9,671 nt of DNA. Origin: Oscillospiraceae bacterium. GTDB lineage: Bacteria > Bacillota > Clostridia > Oscillospirales > CAG-272. Below, one piece after another: positions 1-5,355 of this stretch. The stretch is taken from contig WREN01000065.1 in assembly GCA_009779295.1 (NCBI GenBank), forward strand, positions 1 to 9,671. Direction: 5' to 3'. The position numbers and the translations under genes are program-made. How positions within the stretch are numbered: the first letter of the stretch is position 1; each line of letters begins with the position of its first letter. Under the pieces are notes generated by a model. It saw only the letters and a list, made by a program, of their open reading frames with translations. It was not told the DNA's origin and made no database searches.

Positions 1-420
1 AGTATGGGCAGGGAAATAGGCGCTCTTATTTACGCTATTCCTTGGAATGGAGATATACCAAATCATTATACTTTTGGTGATATATATGAGGGAGCGGAAG
101 GTAATGTAATTGGATTATTGGTTTGGCATGTACTAACTCATCTTATACCGCCTACAGAATACGAACACTTCTGGGTAGGCTTGGTGCATACGCATCCTAT
201 GAATGACTATGGATTTTCTGAACAAGATATGGAGTTGGCAAATGGCGAAAGTTTTACAATTCGCGGTACGCCGTTCAAATTTCCAAATCCTTTCGGACCA
301 ATGCCTGTTTATATGGCATTGAGATATATTAATAAAAAAGTTAATTATGATCAAATTGATGTAAAAAAATACACACCAAATTCAGGACAAAGTAACTTAG
401 GAGAAATGATATGGCCATAA
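1..420 (+). CDS. JAMM/DUF4329-like metalloprotease-type domain, 5'-partial gene
   Basis: The frame is open from the first base of the window, so the gene very likely begins upstream; the ATG at 4 need not be its start. Numbering from that ATG, the visible 138 residues contain E4 in EIGALIY, then HTHP at 62-65, S72 and D75. HTH-x7-S-x2-D together with an upstream glutamate is the full JAMM (MPN/JAB) zinc-site signature; the glutamate near the window edge implies that part of the fold lies upstream. Related JAB-like and DUF4329 domains often form the C-terminal end of large secreted or RHS/polymorphic-toxin proteins, but no repeats are visible here to show that. A peptidase or deubiquitinase-like activity is inferred from the motif only. 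Codon use is AT-rich (many ATA, AGA, AAT), unlike rplI-dnaB downstream. The stop overlaps the next gene by 10 nt. I am sure of the motif and unsure of the exact family and role. Confidence 0.6.
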   Translation, partial: SMGREIGALIYAIPWNGDIPNHYTFGDIYEGAEGNVIGLLVWHVLTHLIPPTEYEHFWVGLVHTHPMNDYGFSEQDMELANGESFTIRGTPFKFPNPFGPMPVYMALRYINKKVNYDQIDVKKYTPNSGQSNLGEMIWP

Positions 421-926
421 TAAAAAACAAATTGTTACTAATATTATTAACAGGCGTTCTGCTGTCGGTATTATTTAGTTGTGATGAGGGTCTTGCAAAA
501 GTCAAATATGAAATCGCAGGTATACCAAATAAAATTATCTATATAGCCAATGTTGACAACGAACTTGATTTAAGCGGTATTAAAGCGGTTGCAACAGATA
601 GAGATGGTTGTATAGAAGAAATACCTTTTGCTCCTACTGAGCTTGATATTGTCCTGACAACTAAAGATGGAAGAACTGCAACTACGGAAGCATACGGGGG
701 AATCGAACCAATACATGTAGAATCCGAAGATTTTTCACTAAATAGGTGGCAAGTGATTCATAAAATCGATTTTACTACGCCCGGAGTATATGAAGTGAGA
801 ATATATCACGTATGGAGGGACAGATACGACATATTCGAAAAAGATGAGGATAGGGTAGTTTCATACAAATTCTTCGTCCAAGTCGTGGATGAAGATTACA
901 TTGATAGTATTATAAATCAGAAATAG
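411..926 (+). CDS. small lipoprotein with Ig-like C-terminal pattern
   Basis: Residues 1-24 form a signal peptide (MAIIKNK, then a leucine-rich stretch) ending in the lipobox LFSC, with C24 as the predicted lipidated cysteine. The mature protein should be anchored on the outer face of the cytoplasmic membrane. The remaining ~147 residues have the look of a bacterial Ig-like (Big_3-type) beta-sandwich: a Tyr-rich first strand, LDLSGIKAVATDRDG, and near the end TPGVYEVRIYHVW followed by a YKFFVQVVD strand. I do not recognise a specific family. The ATG at 411 is supported by AGGAG at 399-403 with 7-nt spacing, and the 10-nt overlap with the upstream JAMM-domain gene implies translational coupling and a shared function. 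Codon use is AT-rich like that neighbour, suggesting joint acquisition. An immunity or surface-partner role is possible but not shown by the sequence. Confidence 0.7.
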   Translation: MAIIKNKLLLILLTGVLLSVLFSCDEGLAKVKYEIAGIPNKIIYIANVDNELDLSGIKAVATDRDGCIEEIPFAPTELDIVLTTKDGRTATTEAYGGIEPIHVESEDFSLNRWQVIHKIDFTTPGVYEVRIYHVWRDRYDIFEKDEDRVVSYKFFVQVVDEDYIDSIINQK

Positions 927-948
927 ACAGAAAGGCAGATGATAACAC

Positions 949-1404
949 ATGAAAGTAATACTTACGCAGGACGTAAAAGACCAAGGCAAAAAGGGTGACC
1001 TCATCGACGTTTCCGACGGTTACGCGCGGAATTACCTGCTGGCGAAGAAATTGGCGGTCGAAGCGGACGCAAAGGCGCTCAACGAAATCAAAAACCGCGA
1101 AGCCGCATTAAAACACAAAGCGGCAATGGAAAAGCAAAACGCCATTGAAACCGCCGTGAAACTCGAAACATTAATCGTAATAATAAACAATCCGGCGAGC
1201 GCGGAAGGCCGGCTTTACGGCACTGTGACTTCGATGGACGTTTCGGAAGCGTTGAAAGCGCAGTTCGGGATAGATATCGACAAGCGCAAAATCCAAATAA
1301 ACGAACATATCAAGCATTTCGGTACATATGTAATCGACGTTAAACTGCACGCGGATGTAGCGGGAAAAATAACAATAAACGTGACTGATGAGAAGAATAA
1401 ATAA
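949..1404 (+). CDS. rplI: 50S ribosomal protein L9
   Basis: L9 binds 23S rRNA near the base of the L1 stalk and helps maintain reading frame. The 151-residue length is typical. The N-terminal domain is clear: MKVILTQDVKDQGKKGDL followed by VSDGYARNYLLAKKLAVEA (the conserved GYARNYL rRNA-binding segment, residues ~24-30). The long connecting helix spans residues ~41-75 and is rich in Ala, Lys and Glu. The C-terminal domain contains AEGRLYGTVTS and ends in a beta-rich segment with HIKHFGTYVIDVKLH. The ribosome binding site is mediocre (AAAGG at 931-935, 13 nt from the ATG). dnaB follows after 2 nt, the usual rplI-dnaB pairing. The gene directly follows an AT-rich lipoprotein gene by 22 nt, so its usual upstream partner is not adjacent in this genome. 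Confidence 0.97.
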   Translation: MKVILTQDVKDQGKKGDLIDVSDGYARNYLLAKKLAVEADAKALNEIKNREAALKHKAAMEKQNAIETAVKLETLIVIINNPASAEGRLYGTVTSMDVSEALKAQFGIDIDKRKIQINEHIKHFGTYVIDVKLHADVAGKITINVTDEKNK

Positions 1405-1406
1405 CT

Positions 1407-2747
1407 ATGAACAGAAATACTAACGATAAAGAATTTAACGCGGTACGTAAGTTGCCGTTTTCATACGAAGCCGAGCAATCCGTGCTTGGTTCGATACTGC
1501 TTGACCCCGAGCGTTTCCCCGACGTGGCGATGACGCTTGAAAGCAACGATTTTTATCTTGACGAGCACGCGCAGATTTATACGGCGATTCAGGAATTATT
1601 TCTCAAAAGCCGCACGATCGACGTTGTGACGCTCATTGACATGCTCGTCAAACAGGGGCTTTACCCGACCGACGAACAGAGCAAAAACTACATCACGAGC
1701 ATAGCGGACATGGTTCCGAGCGCCGCGAACGTTAAAGATTACATGAAAATCGTCAAGGATAAAAGTCTGCTCCGGCAGATTATCCACGTTTGCGACGAGA
1801 TCACGGAGTCCGCTTACACCGCGCAAGATGAAGTCGCGGATATCCTCGACGTCGCCGCCCAGAAAGTTTTCAACGTCGCTCAGGGAAATGAAGTAAGAAA
1901 TTTCACACCTGTACGCGATATTATCGTAAACGTTTACGAACATCTGCAATTGATACGCAGCGGTTCGGGCGAAGCCGTCGGCACGCCGTCGGGCTTCTCC
2001 GACCTTGACCGTGTTTTAGCAGGATTCAACAACAGCGATCTTATTCTGATAGGCGCGCGTCCCGGTATGGGTAAGACGGCGTTTGCCATGAACATCGCCA
2101 CCCATGCCGCCCGCCGCACTAAGAAGTCGGTGTGCGTGTTCCAGCTTGAAATGTCAAAAGAACAGCTCGTTCAGCGTATGCTTTCCAGCGAGGGACTTGT
2201 TGACAGCCACAATATCCGCACGGGAATCCTCTCCGACCGCGATTGGGATAACCTCGCGCAAGCTGCGTCGTCTATATCGGAGCTGCCGGTACTTATCGAC
2301 GACAGCACCGGTATCACCGTCACCGGAATGAAAGCGAAACTTCGGCGCGTCAAGAATCTCGGCATGGTCGTCATCGATTATTTGCAGCTAATGCAGAGCG
2401 ACCGTAAAATCGATAATCGCGTCAATGAAATTTCCGAAATCTCACGGAACTTGAAATTGATGGCGAAAGAATTGCGCGTACCCGTTATTACGTGCGCGCA
2501 GCTCAACCGCGGACCGGAATCACGAACGGATAAGACGCCGTTGCTTTCGGACTTGCGCGATTCGGGCGCGATCGAGCAGGACGCCGACGTGGTTATGTTC
2601 CTGTACAGACCGGAGTATTACAAGTCCGACGAGCCGCAGAATGTCGCTGAAGTTATCATCGCGAAGAATCGCCACGGTTCAACAGGCAAGATTGAAATGG
2701 GCTGGTTCGGGCAGTACACGAAGTTTACGGATTTGAAGAGGGAGTGA
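1407..2747 (+). CDS. dnaB: replicative DNA helicase DnaB
   Basis: DnaB is the hexameric, ATP-driven 5'-3' helicase that unwinds DNA at the replication fork and recruits primase. At 446 residues it has normal length. The N-terminal domain starts at LPFSYEAEQSVLGSILLDP (residues 16-34) and the linker lies around residues 160-185. The RecA-like domain shows Walker A GARPGMGKT (216-224), the FQLEMS strand (245-250), Walker B VVIDYLQLM (321-329), the ISRNLK/KELRVPV helix-strand, QLNR (365-368), SDLRDSGAIEQDAD (381-394) and the C-terminal IIAKNRHGSTG. All are standard for the family and I see no missing key residue or intein. The ATG is 2 nt after the rplI stop, with only a weak purine-rich site upstream, so translation probably depends on coupling. 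Its stop lies just upstream of the next gene's start. Confidence 0.97.
   Translation: MNRNTNDKEFNAVRKLPFSYEAEQSVLGSILLDPERFPDVAMTLESNDFYLDEHAQIYTAIQELFLKSRTIDVVTLIDMLVKQGLYPTDEQSKNYITSIADMVPSAANVKDYMKIVKDKSLLRQIIHVCDEITESAYTAQDEVADILDVAAQKVFNVAQGNEVRNFTPVRDIIVNVYEHLQLIRSGSGEAVGTPSGFSDLDRVLAGFNNSDLILIGARPGMGKTAFAMNIATHAARRTKKSVCVFQLEMSKEQLVQRMLSSEGLVDSHNIRTGILSDRDWDNLAQAASSISELPVLIDDSTGITVTGMKAKLRRVKNLGMVVIDYLQLMQSDRKIDNRVNEISEISRNLKLMAKELRVPVITCAQLNRGPESRTDKTPLLSDLRDSGAIEQDADVVMFLYRPEYYKSDEPQNVAEVIIAKNRHGSTGKIEMGWFGQYTKFTDLKRE
2739..2744 (+). promoter_or_regulatory. ribosome binding site AGGGAG deciding the start at 2753
   Basis: AGGGAG lies 8 nt before ATG 2753 and inside the last codons of dnaB. 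It favours ATG 2753 over the in-frame GTG at 2744, which has no suitably spaced site and would add only three residues. Confidence 0.6.
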
Positions 2748-2752
2748 GGATT

Positions 2753-3451
2753 ATGGCAGGTACGACGTTACATCTCGCGATAGCGGATAAAATTTATGAC
2801 AAACTGGGCGATAATGTAATTAAAAATCTTCCGCTGTTTTTCGGCGGGAATCTTGCTCCTGACGCTATACACGCGAAGAAAGATTATCAACGGGAAGATA
2901 AAAAACATTCTCACTTATGCGACGGGATAAGGTCATACGGTTACGGGTATCCGGAAGTTTCCAAATTGTTCAAAGACAGGGTCAATGAATTCATCGAAAA
3001 CTATTATTTACCCGCAGGTGATGATAAGGAGTTATACTTAGGTTATGCCGTACATCTGCTCGCTGATGAGTATTATCTGCTCGCAGTTTATGAACGGCTT
3101 GATGAACATTTGAAAAGCAAGGGAATTAATATCGACGCGAAAACTTTAGCCGATGAAGTGAACAACCACGTTCACAGTAAATTTTTCAGCGAAACTTCTT
3201 ATATACTCGACATTTCGCCGAATGAATATGATTTTAAACAGAACGTCGTTGATGTGCTTGAAGCTGTATGGGATTACGAGGTAAAGGATTATATCACCGC
3301 GGAAGAAATAAACATTAGCAAGCGTTGGATTATCGATAACTTTTTCAAAAACGATCAGACGAAAGAAACTATTGACCGCGAACTGACTTTGAAGTTTATT
3401 GATGGTGCGGCAAATAATATAATCGAGCAACTTAACGATGTTATTAGATAA
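2753..3451 (+). CDS. zinc-dependent phospholipase C-like protein, cytoplasmic
   Basis: The 232-residue product resembles the zinc-dependent phospholipase C / S1-P1 nuclease-like all-helical family. From ATG 2753 the visible candidate metal ligands are H7 (TTLHLAIADKIY), D37 and H40 (GGNLAPDAIH), H52/H54 (KKHSHL), and H101 with D105 (GYAVHLLADEYY). This H...PD...H...HxxxD pattern, with a G-Y-x-V-H-L-L-x-D helix, is how I recognise it. There is no signal peptide or membrane segment, so unlike the clostridial toxin of this fold it should act inside the cell; its substrate is unknown. The second half (residues ~140-232) is helical and charged, with VVDVLEAVWDYEVKDYI. It sits between dnaB and tilS, with its start 5 nt after the dnaB stop and its 3' end overlapping tilS by 14 nt, so it is probably co-translated with essential genes. 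I am confident it is a real gene and moderately confident of the family. Confidence 0.6.
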   Translation: MAGTTLHLAIADKIYDKLGDNVIKNLPLFFGGNLAPDAIHAKKDYQREDKKHSHLCDGIRSYGYGYPEVSKLFKDRVNEFIENYYLPAGDDKELYLGYAVHLLADEYYLLAVYERLDEHLKSKGINIDAKTLADEVNNHVHSKFFSETSYILDISPNEYDFKQNVVDVLEAVWDYEVKDYITAEEINISKRWIIDNFFKNDQTKETIDRELTLKFIDGAANNIIEQLNDVIR

Positions 3452-4784
3452 AACGCTATTCACAAACGTCCGAAACGTACTCGTCGGATTCTCGGGCGGC
3501 TCGGACTCAACCTCATTGCTGCATTATTTGAAATACAACTGCGGTTTCGAACTCTACGCTGTTCACGTCAACCACAATCTGCGCGGAGAAGAAGCGTTGC
3601 GGGATCAACACTTCTGCGAGGATTTTTGTAAAACGCACGATATTAAACTGTTCGTCGAAAGTATAAAATTGCCTAATTTCACCGAAGAAGCGGCGCGTAA
3701 CGCGCGGTATCAAATTTTCGACCGTTTGCTTGCCGAGCATAAAATCGACCGCGTCGCTACCGCCCACAATCTTAACGACAACGCCGAAACGGTGATGTTC
3801 AATATCATTCGCGGAACGGCGTTGAACGGACTGTGCGGGATTCCTCCGACGCGCGGGAATATTATCAGACCGTTATTGAATTGTTCTAAGCAGGAAATTC
3901 TGGATTACTGCGCGGAGAACAATCTCGAATTTGTCACCGACAGCACGAACGCCGATCTCAATTACACGCGCAACTATATCCGGCACGAGATCATGCCGCG
4001 TTTGCGGACGGTCAATCCGGCGGCGGACGAGGCGATCATGCGTATGTGCGTGAGTCTGCGGAGGGATAATGAGTTTATCAATTCTGTAGGGGCGAACCTT
4101 GTGTTCGCCCGTGAAAAATGTGATTATGATAACGGCGTTGTAAATACCGATAACGATCGGCAAATAATGCGGGCGAACACAAGGTTCGCCCCTACAAACA
4201 CCCCCGACGCAATCCTCTCCCGCCATCTTATCGCCCGTTACCATCAACTCAATCCCGACGGCTACCTCAGTGGTGACCGCATCAACGAACTCATACAATG
4301 CGTTCGCAACGGCTATCCGGCGCGCATTTCCCTGCCCGGAAGAATTACTTTCGAAACGTCAGATTGTGAATTTGTAAAAGACAGCGACCCCGTCAAACTC
4401 GAAAACCTAACGCTAAACTACGGCGAAAACCCCATTCCGTTCACAAATTGTATGATTTTTCTGACAGAATCAGAAAAAGATATAAAACCTTCTATAAATA
4501 TTTACAAATTATTTATACACAAAAAACTTAATTTTGATAAAATGATTGGGTATATTTATATCCGCTCGCGTTTGCCGGGTGACAAGTACAGGTTCGGCGG
4601 CATGACGCGCAGTGTAAAAAAGTTAATTAACGCGAGTCGAGTACCGATAAAAGAACGCGATTCGGTACCGTTCGTTTGCGATGACAGCGGAATCATATGG
4701 GTGCCGCCGTTTGAAGTCCGCGACGGTATAAGATGGATAGAAGGAGCGAAACCGATTTATGTCGCATTATATAAACGATCTTGA
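3438..4784 (+). CDS. tilS: tRNA(Ile)-lysidine synthase with in-frame palindromic insertion
   Basis: TilS attaches lysine to C34 of the CAU-anticodon tRNA-Ile using ATP, so the tRNA reads AUA. The N-terminal PP-loop domain shows SGGSDS (19-24), HVNHNLRGEE (43-52), ATAHNLNDNAET (107-118), RGTALNGLCGIPP (125-137) and DSTNADLNYTRNYIRHEIMP (168-187). The C-terminal domain shows IRSRLPGDKYRFGGM followed by SVKKLINASRVPIKERD and IIWVPP. All expected catalytic motifs are present. Residues 217-253 are encoded by a perfect long inverted repeat (see the element at 4085-4196) that keeps the frame open; flanking text such as SLRRDNEF and ILSRHLIARYHQ looks like ordinary TilS. A very AT-rich stretch follows at about 4440-4560. 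The start overlaps the upstream gene by 14 nt with no strong ribosome binding site, implying coupling; the 3' end overlaps hpt by 26 nt. The enzyme is probably functional, since it is normally essential and the frame is intact. Confidence 0.95.
   Translation: MLLDKTLFTNVRNVLVGFSGGSDSTSLLHYLKYNCGFELYAVHVNHNLRGEEALRDQHFCEDFCKTHDIKLFVESIKLPNFTEEAARNARYQIFDRLLAEHKIDRVATAHNLNDNAETVMFNIIRGTALNGLCGIPPTRGNIIRPLLNCSKQEILDYCAENNLEFVTDSTNADLNYTRNYIRHEIMPRLRTVNPAADEAIMRMCVSLRRDNEFINSVGANLVFAREKCDYDNGVVNTDNDRQIMRANTRFAPTNTPDAILSRHLIARYHQLNPDGYLSGDRINELIQCVRNGYPARISLPGRITFETSDCEFVKDSDPVKLENLTLNYGENPIPFTNCMIFLTESEKDIKPSINIYKLFIHKKLNFDKMIGYIYIRSRLPGDKYRFGGMTRSVKKLINASRVPIKERDSVPFVCDDSGIIWVPPFEVRDGIRWIEGAKPIYVALYKRS
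4085..4111 (+). repeat. left arm of the 27-nt inverted repeat
   Basis: This arm is TGTA, then GGGGCGAAC, loop CTTGT, then GTTCGCCCG. Its internal 8-bp stem pairs 4090-4097 with 4103-4110. In the tilS frame it reads VGANLVFAR. Confidence 0.9.
4170..4196 (-). repeat. right arm of the 27-nt inverted repeat
   Basis: This is the exact reverse complement of 4085-4111, with its internal stem pairing 4171-4178 and 4184-4191. In the tilS frame it reads RANTRFAPT, ending exactly on a codon boundary at 4196. Confidence 0.9.
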
Positions 4785-5304
4785 ATATGTTCTCATCGAT
4801 GAAACCGAAATCGCCGAAGTCGTCGCGCGGCTTGCCGGCGAGATCAATTCAAAATTTACGGATAAACTTCTTGTAGTCGGTATATTAAAAGGCGCGTTTG
4901 TTTTCATGTCCGATTTGATCCGCAAGTTAACGATTCCGATTCAAATAGATTTCATGCGGGTAAAATCATACGGAAGCGGAAGCAAATCAAGCGGGAAACC
5001 GGAATTTAAACTTGATTTAGAAAGCGATTTGACTTCGGCTGACGTTTTGATCGTCGAGGACATCATCGACAGCGGTCGAACTCTCAAAGAACTGACTTCA
5101 TATTTCAAATCGCGCGGCGCGAAAAGCGTAACGACCTGCGTTTTGCTTGACAAACCCGACCGACGCGAAGTTGAATACATACCGGATTTCACAGGCAAAT
5201 CCATTCCAGACGTTTTTGTCGTCGGTTACGGACTCGACTATAGTGAAAAATACCGCGAACTTCCTTATATAGGCGTTTTAAAACAATCGGAATATAAAAT
5301 ATAA
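4759..5304 (+). CDS. hpt: hypoxanthine phosphoribosyltransferase
   Basis: This purine salvage enzyme converts hypoxanthine (and usually guanine) plus PRPP to IMP or GMP in the cytoplasm. At 181 residues it has the usual bacterial length. Visible motifs are the PPi loop VGILKGAFVFMSDL (40-53), the flexible-loop region FMRVKSYGSGSKSSG (65-79), the PRPP-binding motif LIVEDIIDSGRT (97-108, with E100-D101 and the likely general base D104), LLDKPDRR with K132 as the purine-contacting lysine, and VVGYGLDYSEKYRELPYIGVL with D160 and R166. The start overlaps the tilS end by 26 nt; AAGGAG at 4741-4746 is 12 nt upstream, slightly far. tilS-hpt-ftsH is a conserved Bacillota order; in Bacillus subtilis TilS and HprT have been reported to act together on ftsH expression, and whether that applies here is unknown. 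Confidence 0.96.
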   Translation: MSHYINDLEYVLIDETEIAEVVARLAGEINSKFTDKLLVVGILKGAFVFMSDLIRKLTIPIQIDFMRVKSYGSGSKSSGKPEFKLDLESDLTSADVLIVEDIIDSGRTLKELTSYFKSRGAKSVTTCVLLDKPDRREVEYIPDFTGKSIPDVFVVGYGLDYSEKYRELPYIGVLKQSEYKI

Positions 5305-5331
5305 ATAAAATATAAAAATTGCAAATAATAA

Positions 5332-5337
5332 TATAAT
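5332..5337 (+). promoter_or_regulatory. possible -10 element in the AT-rich gap before ftsH
   Basis: The 51-nt gap between hpt and ftsH is almost entirely A/T until the ribosome binding site and contains a perfect TATAAT at 5332-5337. No -35 element is visible at 16-18 nt spacing (the TTGCAA at 5319 is only 7 nt away), and a start about 7 nt downstream would leave only about 12 nt of leader before ATG 5356. It is recorded as a weak candidate for an ftsH-specific promoter. Confidence 0.22.
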
Positions 5338-5355
5338 TAATGACCGGAGGATTCT

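Larger units (their letters stand above)
4085..4196. mobile_element. REPIN-like (REP doublet) palindromic element inside tilS
   Basis: Two 27-nt arms, 4085-4111 and 4170-4196, are exact reverse complements around a 58-nt AT-richer centre. Each arm is itself a hairpin: GGGCGAAC / CTTGT loop / GTTCGCCC at 4090-4110, and the mirror image at 4171-4191. GTAG (4086-4089) stands directly 5' of the left hairpin and CTAC (4192-4195) directly 3' of the right one. A GTAG foot next to a small palindrome, paired in inverted orientation at about 100 nt, is the known plan of REPINs, which are mobilised by RAYT/TnpA-REP Y1 transposases. A MITE flanked by TA (4087-4088 and 4193-4194) is the alternative reading. 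The segment 4086-4196 is 111 nt, exactly 37 tilS codons. No transposase is in the window, and only one copy of the element is present here. Confidence 0.7.

Noticed and set aside
4087..4194. Classical TA target-site duplication flanking a 104-nt MITE
   Set aside because: TA does occur at both outer ends, but it lies inside the perfectly paired arms, which extend two bases further on each side. A 106-nt gain would also have shifted the tilS frame. The REPIN reading with GTAG feet fits better, though it is not proven.
3873..4298. 141-residue open frame on the minus strand over the tilS palindrome
   Set aside because: It is antisense to clear TilS motifs such as DSTNADLNYTRNYIRHE; a stop-free palindrome naturally leaves both strands open. 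No ribosome binding site or family resemblance is seen.
5305..5355. A full sigma-A promoter for ftsH
   Set aside because: TATAAT is present at 5332, but TTGCAA is only 7 nt upstream and no -35 match exists at normal spacing; only a weak -10 candidate is kept.
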